DNA of 64,000 nt from Methylocystis sp. SC2 (lineage in GTDB: Bacteria; Pseudomonadota; Alphaproteobacteria; Rhizobiales; Beijerinckiaceae): contig NC_018485.1 of the NCBI RefSeq assembly GCF_000304315.1, positions 1,396,501 through 1,460,500 on the forward strand. The letters run 5' to 3'. This document shows positions 1 to 8,092 of the stretch, one piece after another. The position numbers and the translations under genes were made by a program. Below the pieces are notes generated by a model. That model saw only the letters and a list, made by a program, of their open reading frames with translations, was not told where the DNA came from and did no database searches. Numbering within the stretch: position 1 is the first letter of the stretch; each line of letters starts with the position of its first letter.

Positions 1-1185
1 GCGAATGGCGACAAGTTCATCGGCGAAGAAATCGCCAAGGCGATGCAGAAGGTCGGCAATGAGGGCGTGATCACGGTCGAGGAGGCGAAGAGCCTCGAGA
101 CCGAGACCGACATCGTCGAAGGCATGCAGTTCGATCGGGGCTATCTCTCGCCCTATTTCATCACCAACGCCGAGAAGATGATCGCCGAACTCGACGATCC
201 CTACATCCTCATCCACGAGAAGAAGCTCTCGACGCTGCAGCCGCTGCTGCCGATCCTCGAAGCCGTCGTGCAGACCGGCAAGCCGCTGCTCATCGTCGCC
301 GAGGACATCGAAGGCGAAGCGCTGGCGACCCTCGTCGTCAACAAGCTGCGCGGCGGGTTGAAGATCGCCGCCGTCAAGGCGCCGGGCTTCGGCGATCGCC
401 GCAAGGCGATGCTCGAAGACATCGCCATCCTCACCGGCGGCGAGTTGATCGCCGAGGACCTCGGCATCAAGCTCGAGAACGTCACGCTCGCCATGCTCGG
501 CCGCGCCAAGCGCGTGCGCATCGAGAAGGAGAACACGACGATCATCGACGGCGCCGGCGAGAAGAAGGACATCGAGGCGCGCATCTCCCAGATCAAGGGA
601 CAGATCGAGGAGACCACCTCTGACTACGATCGTGAAAAGCTGCAGGAGCGTCTGGCGAAGCTCGCCGGCGGCGTCGCGGTGATCCGCGTCGGCGGCGCGA
701 CCGAAGTCGAAGTCAAGGAGAAGAAGGACCGCGTCGACGACGCCCTCAACGCCACCCGCGCGGCGGTCGAGGAAGGCGTGTCGCCCGGCGGCGGCGTGGC
801 GCTGCTGCGCGCCATCAAGGCGCTCGACGCCGTCAAGGTCGGCAATCCCGACCAGCAGACCGGCGTCGACATCGTCCGCAAGGCGATCCAGGCGCCGGCG
901 CGCCAGATCGTCGACAACGCCGGCGGCGACGGCGCCGTGGTGGTCGGCAAGCTGCTCGAAGCGTCCGAATACGGCTACGGCTTCGACGCGCAGAAGGGCG
1001 AGTATGGCGATCTGATGAAGCTCGGCATCATCGACCCGACCAAGGTCGTGCGCACCGCGCTGCAGGACGCCGCGTCAATCGCCGGTCTGATCATCACCAC
1101 CGAGGCGACGATCACCGAAGCGCCGAAGAAGGAAGGCCCGCCGGCCATGCCGGGCGGCGGCGGCATGGGCGGCATGGACTTCTAA
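1..1185 (+). CDS. groL: 60 kDa chaperonin GroEL, 3' part
   Basis: Cytosolic ATP-dependent folding chaperonin, the large ring subunit that works with GroES. The reading frame is open from base 1, so the gene is cut by the window edge and about 394 C-terminal residues remain. Visible family sequence includes [19 protein letters not shown], the apical-domain stretch [34 protein letters not shown], the GDGAVVVGK region, and the classic Gly/Met-rich tail [10 protein letters not shown]. groES and the 5' half should lie just to the left. A strong factor-independent terminator follows 27 bases after the stop. Identification is secure. Confidence 0.98.
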   Translation, partial: ANGDKFIGEEIAKAMQKVGNEGVITVEEAKSLETETDIVEGMQFDRGYLSPYFITNAEKMIAELDDPYILIHEKKLSTLQPLLPILEAVVQTGKPLLIVAEDIEGEALATLVVNKLRGGLKIAAVKAPGFGDRRKAMLEDIAILTGGELIAEDLGIKLENVTLAMLGRAKRVRIEKENTTIIDGAGEKKDIEARISQIKGQIEETTSDYDREKLQERLAKLAGGVAVIRVGGATEVEVKEKKDRVDDALNATRAAVEEGVSPGGGVALLRAIKALDAVKVGNPDQQTGVDIVRKAIQAPARQIVDNAGGDGAVVVGKLLEASEYGYGFDAQKGEYGDLMKLGIIDPTKVVRTALQDAASIAGLIITTEATITEAPKKEGPPAMPGGGGMGGMDF

Positions 1186-1212
1186 GTCTCGCCACCAATC
1201 GCTGATCCAGTC

Positions 1213-1242
1213 AAAGTCCCGGGGAAACCCGGGACTTTTTTT
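1213..1242 (+). terminator. Rho-independent terminator of groEL
   Basis: A perfect 11-bp stem (1213-1223 with 1228-1238) closed by a GAAA tetraloop is followed by a T run to 1242. It sits between groEL and the convergent LysR gene, whose stop is at 1241, so the two 3' ends overlap within the terminator. Confidence 0.95.
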
Positions 1243-2125
1243 ACGTTCCTTGTCGGCTTTGGGTCGCGCCGAATATGCCTTCGATCCAGGCCGTCACCGC
1301 CCTGATCCTTGGAACATGTCTGTCGCCGGGATTGACGAGCAGCCACACTTCGCGCTTGAGCACGGGCGCCTTGTCGCCGAGCCGGCGCAACCCAGACTCG
1401 CGATCGGCGATCAAACACGGCAGCAGCGACTTTCCGATGCCGATCTTTACGGCGTTGAGGGCCAGTTCGGAGTCATTGACGGCAAGGCTCGCCGGATGTC
1501 CCTGCCGACTGACCGCCCGATTGATCCAGGCGACGTGTGGAAGCCCGGCCATCTCCGCCTCGTAAGTGATCCATGAAAGCCGCCGCGCGTCCCCCGCGGT
1601 CGGCGCGTAGACGGCATAGTCGAGGTCTGCGATGCGACGCGTGATCGCTCGTTGATCTTCTCGCGGCCGCGCATGGCGAAGCGCGATGTCGGCGTCGCGA
1701 CGCATAACGCTGAGATTGCGCGGCTCGGCGATGATCTCGAGCGACAGTCCGGGATAGATTTGAGTCAGCCGCTCGACCGCGGGCAGCAGAAGCCGGCTTG
1801 CGATGAGCGGGATGGCGGTGATGCGGACGCTGCCGGTCGGCGCGGAGTCGGCGCCAGCCGACGCTTCGGCGATCGCGATCGCCTCTTCCTCCATGCGCTC
1901 CGCGCGTTCGATGATATACGCGCCGATCTCCGTCAGGCGCCAGCGAGGCTCGAACAGCGTCAATCCGAGGCCTTGTTCGATGCGCCGAACTCGCCGCGCC
2001 ACCGTCGTCTCGTCCACCCGCAAAGCCTTCGCCGCTGGCGCGATGGCGTTTGCGCGGGCCACCGCAAGCACGTAGCGCAGATCGTTCCAGTTCATCGGCG
2101 GCGAATTTGCTGACATGAGCGGCAA
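1241..2125 (-). CDS. LysR-family transcriptional regulator
   Basis: Predicted DNA-binding regulator of about 294 aa. The N-terminus carries the LysR winged helix-turn-helix (MNWNDLRYVLAVARANAIAPAAKALRV, then TTVARRVRRIE), followed by a substrate-binding-like effector domain. The real start may be the internal Met of MNWNDLRY (about 30 bases in), since LysR proteins normally begin just before this helix. It is divergent from the haloacid dehalogenase gene at 2197, with a 71-base spacer, so it may regulate that gene. The inducer is unknown. Family call is firm; target is inference. Confidence 0.88.
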   Translation of the reverse strand: MPLMSANSPPMNWNDLRYVLAVARANAIAPAAKALRVDETTVARRVRRIEQGLGLTLFEPRWRLTEIGAYIIERAERMEEEAIAIAEASAGADSAPTGSVRITAIPLIASRLLLPAVERLTQIYPGLSLEIIAEPRNLSVMRRDADIALRHARPREDQRAITRRIADLDYAVYAPTAGDARRLSWITYEAEMAGLPHVAWINRAVSRQGHPASLAVNDSELALNAVKIGIGKSLLPCLIADRESGLRRLGDKAPVLKREVWLLVNPGDRHVPRIRAVTAWIEGIFGATQSRQGT

Positions 2126-2196
2126 AACTACCGCTGCCGGGGCGTCTTTGCATCAACTAGGTTTCTCCCCGTCGACTTTGAAGACGGAGCCGGAAC

Positions 2197-2964
2197 ATGC
2201 ACTTTGATCGTCGTCTATTGATCCAGGGAGGTCTGGCGTCGATGACCGGCCTGCGATCGCCGGAGCATCCCCGACGTTCCGTCAGAACTGCGACGGCGCG
2301 CTTCAAGGCTTTGGCTTTCGACGCGTTCCCGATCTTCGATCCAAGGCCGATTGACGCGCGCGCCGAGACGCTTCTTCAAGGCGACGGAAGGCGACTTGTC
2401 GAGTTGTGGCGAAATCGTCAGTTCGAATATTCGTGGCTGCGAACTGCGTCAGGCCAATATGTGGACTTCATGAAAGTATCGGAGCAAGCGCTGGTCTTCG
2501 CCGGCAACGCGCTGAAGCTGCAAGTGAGCGCAGAGACGCGCGATCAACTCCTTCGCGCCCATCTTGCGCTCGGCCCATGGCCGGACGCGAAGCCGGCTCT
2601 GCAGGAACTGCGATCGGCGGGCGTTCGTCTGGCGCTTCTCTCCAATCTTACGCCCGATATGCTGAACGGATCGATCGTAGCGTCCGGGCTTGAGGGCGTT
2701 TTCGAGCATGTCCTGAGCACGGATCGTGCGAAGACGTACAAACCAAGTCCAGACGCCTATCGGCTAGGAGTCGATGCGTTCGGACTGGCGGAAAGCCAGA
2801 TCTTGTTCGTCGCCTTCGCCGGATGGGACGCGGCCGGCGCAAAGGCCTTTGGCTATCCGACGTTTTGGGTCAACAGGCTCGGCCTGCCTTCCGAGGAGTT
2901 GGGGAGCAAAGCTGATGCGGAGGGCAAATCGCTCGCAGATCTGACGGCGTATGCGCTCGATTGA
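2197..2964 (+). CDS. HAD-superfamily (S)-2-haloacid dehalogenase-like protein
   Basis: 255 aa hydrolase of the HAD superfamily, closest to type II haloacid dehalogenases. The nucleophile loop is FDAFPIFD (residues about 47-54), motif II Ser/Asn is LLSNLTPDM, the Lys is in YKPSPDAYRLG, and the acidic loop region reads FVAFAGWDAAGAKAFGYPTFWVNR, where type II enzymes usually have FVSSNxWD. The N-terminus (DRRLLIQGGLASM) resembles a weak twin-arginine signal, so the protein may be exported, as some relatives are. The altered loops mean the substrate may not be a haloacid. It is divergent from the LysR gene. Confidence 0.82.
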   Translation: MHFDRRLLIQGGLASMTGLRSPEHPRRSVRTATARFKALAFDAFPIFDPRPIDARAETLLQGDGRRLVELWRNRQFEYSWLRTASGQYVDFMKVSEQALVFAGNALKLQVSAETRDQLLRAHLALGPWPDAKPALQELRSAGVRLALLSNLTPDMLNGSIVASGLEGVFEHVLSTDRAKTYKPSPDAYRLGVDAFGLAESQILFVAFAGWDAAGAKAFGYPTFWVNRLGLPSEELGSKADAEGKSLADLTAYALD

Positions 2965-2966
2965 CG

Positions 2967-3764
2967 TTACTGACCCGCCGTGCCCGGCGCGGTCTGCTGC
3001 GCATGTCGCTTCGCGAGGATCTCGCCGGGGGTGATGTTCGCCGCCGCAACCTGCAGCTTGTTGGCCCAGCCGCTGATGATCTCCGCGTCGCCGCGCATCA
3101 TGGCTTCGAAGCCATCCATCGCCACTTCCTGGGCGGACGCCTTTTCCGACCGTCCGACTTTCGTGTCCATCAGATCAGCGCGCTCGAAGAAATCGGTCGC
3201 GGTCACTCCCGGCATCAGGCAGGTGACGGTGACGCCGGAATCCTTGAGCTCCTCGCGCAGCGCGAAGCAGAAACTGTTGAGAAAAGACTTCGTCGCGTTG
3301 TAAACGGCCTGATACGACCCCGGAATGAAGCCGGCGATGGAGCCCGTGACCAGAATGCGTCCGGCGCCCCGCGCGCGCATGTCCCTGGCGACCTTGTGAA
3401 GCAGATAGATCGTGCCCGTCACATTGGTGTCGAGCACATGCCGCTCCGCCGAGAAGTCTTGATCGAGAAAGCCGCGACCCAACCCATGTCCGGCGTTGGC
3501 GAGAAGCGCGGCGATCGGGCGCCCCTCAGCTGCGGCGCATAACCGGTCGACGCCATCCGTTGTGGAGAGGTCGGTTTCGACCTCGGTCACATTCGCGCCA
3601 AGCTCCCGAAACCGAGCGGCGGCGCCGTGAATTTCGGGACGATCGGCCGCGATCGCCAGATCAAAGCCCCGCTGAGCGCAGATCCGGGCCAGTTCGTAGC
3701 CAATCCCTGACGAGGCGCCGGTCACCACGGCGAGCGGCTTCCGCGAAGTCTGGTTCATTTCCAC
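2967..3764 (-). CDS. Short-chain dehydrogenase/reductase (SDR)
   Basis: 265 aa NAD(P)-dependent oxidoreductase. The Rossmann cofactor motif is TGASSGIGYELA (residues about 15-26), the NAG motif is LLANAGHG, and the catalytic Ser...Tyr-x-x-x-Lys is seen as TGSIAGFIPGSYQAVYNATKSF. Length is normal for classical SDRs. Substrate cannot be told from sequence. Its stop is 2 bases from the stop of the convergent HAD gene. Confidence 0.9.
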   Translation of the reverse strand: MEMNQTSRKPLAVVTGASSGIGYELARICAQRGFDLAIAADRPEIHGAAARFRELGANVTEVETDLSTTDGVDRLCAAAEGRPIAALLANAGHGLGRGFLDQDFSAERHVLDTNVTGTIYLLHKVARDMRARGAGRILVTGSIAGFIPGSYQAVYNATKSFLNSFCFALREELKDSGVTVTCLMPGVTATDFFERADLMDTKVGRSEKASAQEVAMDGFEAMMRGDAEIISGWANKLQVAAANITPGEILAKRHAQQTAPGTAGQ

Positions 3765-3817
3765 GTCAGCGGCGCCGCCCGCGGACGACGCCGATGCTCC
3801 TGTTGGGCGCCCTTGCG

Positions 3818-4321
3818 TCAGGCGGCCTTACGATTGACCCGCCCTTCGGCAAGCGACGACAGTTTCTTGTCCGCGTTCTTTTCTTCCGCGAGCGTCTCCG
3901 ACAGAAGCTGCGCGCAGTCTTCGCGGCCAAGCTCCTTCGCCCAGGCGATCAGCGTGCCGTAACGCGTGATTTCATAATGCTCGACGGCCTGAGCGCTCGC
4001 GATCAGCGCGGCGTCCAGCACTTCATTGTCGGCGGTTTCGCCCGAGACCTCATCGGCCTCTTCAAGAATGCCGTCGATCGCCGGGCAGTTGACGCCCTTG
4101 GGGGCCACGCCATGCAGTTCAAACACTTTCTCAAGCCGGCGCACCTGATTTTCCGTCTCGCCAAGGTGCTGCTCGAACGCTTCCCTCAGCCGCGGATCGG
4201 AGGCCTTCTCGACCATATCGGGCAGCGCTTTCAGGATCTGGTTTTCAGCGTAGTAAACGTCGCGCAGCGTATGCACGAAGAGATCGTCGATGGTCTTGAT
4301 GTCCTTGGAAAAGAGACCCAT
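3818..4321 (-). CDS. YciE/YciF-type ferritin-like protein (DUF892)
   Basis: 167 aa all-helical ferritin-like protein. It begins MGLFSKDIKTIDDLFVHTL and contains the diiron-type helices DVYYAENQILKALPDMVEKA, FEQHLGETENQVRRLEKVF, AQAVEHYEITRYGTLIAWAKELG and LAEEKNADKKL, with E and ExxH-like residues spaced as in the family. I chose the ATG at 4321 because the frame upstream looks non-coding and the family starts here. Relatives are stress or metal associated; no defined role can be assigned. Confidence 0.88.
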   Translation of the reverse strand: MGLFSKDIKTIDDLFVHTLRDVYYAENQILKALPDMVEKASDPRLREAFEQHLGETENQVRRLEKVFELHGVAPKGVNCPAIDGILEEADEVSGETADNEVLDAALIASAQAVEHYEITRYGTLIAWAKELGREDCAQLLSETLAEEKNADKKLSSLAEGRVNRKAA

Positions 4322-4585
4322 CGTCCCGCTCCGGTTTTGGCGATGTGAAGGAAGCCCGCGGGCCGCAGGCGTGCATTGGAACGCCGCCCGCGCGCGAATG
4401 TTCCCCAGAGGCGGAGAGGCGCGCCTGAACGCCGGAAGGGGCCGCATTTGAGTTCGCGCGCCCTGCGCGTCGGGGCGCCGCAGGCTTCCGAACGCTTCAG
4501 GCCGTTGCCCTATGGCTTCCGCTCGTTTAGCATCAGCTTCGCACGCGGGATCACGCGCGCGTCAGCAAGAATCGGGAGGAGCGAA

Positions 4586-4732
4586 ATGGCGAGCTTGCGC
4601 ACGCCGGCGGAGTCGAACGGCGACTGGGCCGAGCATCTAAGGACCTACAACACATTCTTGTTGCTGCTGAAGATCGGCGCGGCAAGCACTGCGGTTCTGC
4701 TGCTCCTGCTGTTTTTCTTCGTCGCGCGCTAG
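4586..4732 (+). CDS. Small aa3-type cytochrome oxidase subunit IV-like protein
   Basis: 48 aa single-span membrane protein: a hydrophilic N-terminus with WAEHLRTYNTFLLLLKIG and one C-terminal helix (ASTAVLLLLLFFFVAR). This layout, with an acidic/His 'AEHxxTY' segment before one helix, fits the bacterial aa3-type cytochrome c oxidase subunit IV family, common in alphaproteobacteria. A GGGAGGA ribosome-binding site lies 5 bases upstream of the ATG. It sits just before the pnt operon. Confidence 0.72.
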   Translation: MASLRTPAESNGDWAEHLRTYNTFLLLLKIGAASTAVLLLLLFFFVAR

Positions 4733-4804
4733 GTTCAGAGCCTCCGCTTTTTACCGCTGGCGGCGACGCTGGCGGCGACGGTTTTTCCACAACCGGAGTT
4801 CGTT

Positions 4805-5932
4805 ATGCGCATCGCCGTACTGGCTGAAACGGATAAATCCGAGCCGCGCGTCGCGGCCACGCCCGAGACCGTCAAGAAATTCATCGGACTAGGCGCCGAC
4901 GTCGTGGTCGAGGCCCGCGCGGGCGACGCCGCCGGCTTCTCCGACAGCGACTACGCCGCCGCCGGCGCGACGATCGCCGATAACGCGGCGGCCGCGCTAA
5001 CGGGCGCCGACGTCGCGCTGCGCGTGCGCCGTCCCTCGGCGGCGGAGCTCGCCGGCGCAAAGTCCAATCTCGCGGTGATCGCGATCATGGATCCCTTTGG
5101 CGCGGGGGCTCAGCTCGCCGATCTCGCCAAGAGCGGCGCGATCGCCTTCGCCATGGAGCTCATGCCGCGCATCACGCGGGCGCAAACCATGGACGTGCTG
5201 TCGTCCCAAGCCAATCTCGCCGGCTATCGCGCCGTCATTGACGCGATGGCCGAATATGGCCGCTCCTTTCCGATGATGATGACCGCCGCCGGCACCGTCC
5301 CGGCGGCGAAAGTCTTTATAATGGGCGTCGGCGTCGCCGGTCTGCAGGCGATCGCCACGGCGCGGCGCATGGGCGCGATCGTCACCGCCACCGACGTGCG
5401 GCCGGCGACGAAGGAGCAGGTCGAATCGCTCGGCGCGAAATTCATCGCCGTCGAGAACGAAGAGTTCAAACAGGCCGAGACCTCCGGCGGCTACGCCAAG
5501 GAAATGTCGCCTGAATATCAAAAGGCGCAGGCCGAACTCGTCGCGTCGCACATCGCCAAGCAGGACATCGTCATCCCCACGGCGCTGATCCCCGGCCGAC
5601 CCGCGCCTAAGCTCATCTCGGCGGAGATGGTGCGCTCCATGCGGCCCGGTTCGGTCATCGTCGATCTTGCGGCCGAACGCGGCGGCAATTGCGAATTGAC
5701 CAGGCCCGGCGAAACCGTGGTCGTCGACGGCGTGAAGATCTTAGGGGCGCTCAATCTCGCCGGCCGCATGGCGTCGACGGCGTCGAGCCTCTACGCCAAA
5801 AATCTGCTGGCCTTCGTCGAGACGCTCGTCTCGAAGGACACCAAGCAGCTCGCCATCAATTGGGAAGACGAACTGGTGAAGGCGACCGCGCTGACCCGCG
5901 ACGGCGCCGTCGTCGACGAGCGTTTTAAATAG
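4805..5932 (+). CDS. pntAA: Proton-translocating NAD(P)+ transhydrogenase, subunit alpha part 1
   Basis: 375 aa soluble NAD(H)-binding domain I of the membrane transhydrogenase, which couples hydride transfer between NADH and NADP+ to the proton gradient. Family features: ETDKSEPRVAATPETVKKF at the N-terminus, MPRITRAQTMDVLSSQANLAGYRAV, and the dinucleotide fold KVFIMGVGVAGLQAIATARRMGA followed by ATDVRP. Length matches split-alpha versions. First gene of pntAA-pntAB-pntB; the next gene starts 37 bases on. In methylotrophs it is a main NADPH source. Confidence 0.96.
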   Translation: MRIAVLAETDKSEPRVAATPETVKKFIGLGADVVVEARAGDAAGFSDSDYAAAGATIADNAAAALTGADVALRVRRPSAAELAGAKSNLAVIAIMDPFGAGAQLADLAKSGAIAFAMELMPRITRAQTMDVLSSQANLAGYRAVIDAMAEYGRSFPMMMTAAGTVPAAKVFIMGVGVAGLQAIATARRMGAIVTATDVRPATKEQVESLGAKFIAVENEEFKQAETSGGYAKEMSPEYQKAQAELVASHIAKQDIVIPTALIPGRPAPKLISAEMVRSMRPGSVIVDLAAERGGNCELTRPGETVVVDGVKILGALNLAGRMASTASSLYAKNLLAFVETLVSKDTKQLAINWEDELVKATALTRDGAVVDERFK

Positions 5933-5969
5933 CCGCCTGCGCGCGTATCAAACTAAGGGGCGTTAAGCG

Positions 5970-6422
5970 ATGACCGACTCTACGCAACAATTGCTCGAGA
6001 AGGCGCAGGCGGCGGCGGAGGCCGCCCGCCATCTGGCCGAACAGGCGCAACACTATTCGGACGAACTCGCGCATACCGCCGCGGCCGCGGCGGCGCACGG
6101 GCTCGCCGGCGGCGCGATTGATCCTTTCGTCTTCCGCGTGGCGATCTTCGCCATGGCGGTCTTCGTCGGCTATTACGTCGTCTGGTCGGTGACGCCGGCG
6201 CTGCATACGCCGCTGATGTCGGTGACCAACGCGATTTCCTCGGTCATCATCGTCGGCGCGCTGCTCGCGGCGGGCGTCGAAGGCATGACCGCCGCCGAGG
6301 CTTCGGGCTCATGGTGGGCCAACGCCTTCGGTTTCATCGCGGTCATTCTCGCCAGCGTGAACATCTTCGGCGGCTTCCTCGTCACCGAACGCATGCTCGC
6401 CATGTACAAGAAGAAGGGCTGA
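5970..6422 (+). CDS. pntAB: NAD(P)+ transhydrogenase, subunit alpha part 2
   Basis: 150 aa membrane part of the split alpha subunit. After an Ala-rich amphipathic N-terminus (residues 1-45) come three to four membrane helices: [45 protein letters not shown] and [27 protein letters not shown], the last ending in the conserved TERMLxMYKKK. The N-terminal extension is longer than in many relatives. pntB starts 4 bases after the stop, so translation is probably coupled. Confidence 0.95.
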   Translation: MTDSTQQLLEKAQAAAEAARHLAEQAQHYSDELAHTAAAAAAHGLAGGAIDPFVFRVAIFAMAVFVGYYVVWSVTPALHTPLMSVTNAISSVIIVGALLAAGVEGMTAAEASGSWWANAFGFIAVILASVNIFGGFLVTERMLAMYKKKG

Positions 6423-6426
6423 GGCC

Positions 6427-7824
6427 ATGAGCGCCAATATCGCAGCCCTTCTCTATCTCGTCGCCGGCGTGCTGTTCATCTTCGCGCTGCGCGGCCTCTC
6501 CTCCCCCGCCACCTCTCGCGAGGGCAATCGCTACGGCATGATCGGCATGGCGATCGCCGTGGCGACGACGCTGCTGACGCATTTCCCCTCCTTCGGCGGC
6601 CTGCTGATGATCGTGATCGGCGTCGCCATCGGCGGCGGTGCGGGCGCTTTCATCGCCCAGCGCGTGCCGATGACGAAGATGCCGGAGCTCGTCGCCTTCT
6701 TCCATTCGCTCGTCGGCCTGGCGGCGGTGCTTGTCGCCGCCGGCGCCTTTTTTGCGCCGCGCGCCTTCGGCATCGGCGACGCGAATGAGATTCACGCCGG
6801 CAGCCTCGTCGAAATGTCGCTCGGCGCGGCGATCGGCGCGATCACCTTCACCGGATCGATCATCGCCTTCCTGAAGCTGTCCGAACGCATGACCGGCAAG
6901 CCGATCCTGCTGCCCGAGCGCCATACGATCAACATCATGCTCGGCGTCGCCCTGCTGGCGTTGACCGCGCTCTTCGTCGGCACGCAGAGCGGCGCTTGGC
7001 TGTTCCTGCTGATCCTCGCCTCGCTGGCGCTGGGCGTGACGCTGATCATTCCGATCGGCGGCGCCGACATGCCGGTGGTCGTCTCCATGCTCAACTCCTA
7101 TTCGGGCTGGGCGGCGGCGGGCATCGGCTTCACGCTCGGCAATCTCGCGCTGATCATCACCGGCGCGCTTGTCGGCTCGTCGGGCGCGATCCTCTCCTAC
7201 ATCATGTGCAAGGGGATGAACCGCAGCTTCATCTCCGTCATTCTCGGCGGCTTCGGCGGCGAGGTGGCGGGGCCGGCCGGCGGCAAGGAAACGCGCAACG
7301 TCAAACAGGGCTCGGCGGAGGACGCCGCCTATATCATGCAGAACGCTGGCAAGATCATCATCGTGCCCGGATACGGCATGGCGGTGGCGCAGGCGCAGCA
7401 CGCGCTGCGCGAAATGGCCGACCTGCTCAAGGCGGAAGGCGTCGAGATCAAATACGCCATCCATCCGGTCGCCGGGCGCATGCCGGGCCATATGAACGTG
7501 CTGCTGGCCGAGGCCAACGTCCCCTATGACGAAGTGTTCGAACTCGAAGACATCAACTCCGAATTCGGACAGGCGGACGTCGCCTTCGTCATCGGCGCCA
7601 ACGACGTGACCAACCCCGCCGCCAAGACCGACAAGACGTCGGCGATCTACGGCATGCCGATCCTCGACGTCGAAAAGGCGAAGACGGTTCTGTTCCTGAA
7701 ACGCGGCATGGGCTCGGGCTACGCCGGCGTCGAGAACGAACTGTTCTTCCGGCCCAATACGATGATGCTGTTCGGCGACGCCAAGAAGACCGTCGAATCG
7801 ATCGTCAAGTCGCTGGCGCATTAA
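6427..7824 (+). CDS. pntB: NAD(P)+ transhydrogenase, subunit beta
   Basis: 465 aa. The N-terminal half holds about eight or nine membrane helices forming the proton channel. The C-terminal NADP(H)-binding domain III shows IIIVPGYGMAVAQAQHALREMADLL, YAIHPVAGRMPGHMNVLLAEA, VIGANDVTNPAA and KRGMGSGYAGVENELFF. Length and all signatures are normal. Last gene of the pnt operon, followed by a strong terminator. Confidence 0.97.
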   Translation: MSANIAALLYLVAGVLFIFALRGLSSPATSREGNRYGMIGMAIAVATTLLTHFPSFGGLLMIVIGVAIGGGAGAFIAQRVPMTKMPELVAFFHSLVGLAAVLVAAGAFFAPRAFGIGDANEIHAGSLVEMSLGAAIGAITFTGSIIAFLKLSERMTGKPILLPERHTINIMLGVALLALTALFVGTQSGAWLFLLILASLALGVTLIIPIGGADMPVVVSMLNSYSGWAAAGIGFTLGNLALIITGALVGSSGAILSYIMCKGMNRSFISVILGGFGGEVAGPAGGKETRNVKQGSAEDAAYIMQNAGKIIIVPGYGMAVAQAQHALREMADLLKAEGVEIKYAIHPVAGRMPGHMNVLLAEANVPYDEVFELEDINSEFGQADVAFVIGANDVTNPAAKTDKTSAIYGMPILDVEKAKTVLFLKRGMGSGYAGVENELFFRPNTMMLFGDAKKTVESIVKSLAH

Positions 7825-7848
7825 CGCCGCTTCAACGACGCCAAAACG

Positions 7849-7879
7849 AACGCCCGGGAGTTTCCTCCCGGGCGTTTTT
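7849..7879 (+). terminator. Rho-independent terminator of the pnt operon
   Basis: Perfect 12-bp stem (7849-7860 with 7865-7876), loop TTTC, and a T run to 7879. It lies 25 bases after the pntB stop. Confidence 0.95.
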
Positions 7880-7952
7880 GCATGGTCGCCGCACATGAAA
7901 GCGCGCGCAGATCATTCCGCTCTCATTCGACATCCGTTCAAATGGCGCGGAA

Positions 7953-8066
7953 GTCTTTCCCGACGCGCGCGCATCGCGCGCGATCCTGACCAGCGTTCCT
8001 GGATTGGCGCTGAATTCCCGGTCGGGCCTTCGGCCCGCCGCGAATGACAACCCAAGCGAAGGGATC
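7953..8066 (-). repeat. Dispersed palindromic repeat family A, copy 1
   Basis: This intergenic stretch is the reverse complement of a diverged copy of the repeat at 30401-30527. Shared blocks include CCAGCGTTCCTGG, ATTCCCGGTCGGGCCTTCGGCC and GAATGACAA followed by CCAAGCGAAGGGATC. Internal palindromes (CGCGCG..CGCGCG, GGCCTTCGGCC) would fold into hairpins. It lies between the pnt terminator and the locus A receptor gene. Confidence 0.8.
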
Positions 8067-8092
8067 AGGCGGAAGTCGGATAATTGGGCGCC

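Noticed and set aside
4756..4779. Twelve-base tandem repeat (GCTGGCGGCGAC twice) before pntAA
   Set aside because: Low-complexity GC repeat; no link to regulation seen.
6382..7896. Long minus-strand frame (504 aa) opposite pntB
   Set aside because: His/Arg/Asp-rich composition typical of antisense frames in high-GC genes; pntB is secure on the other strand.
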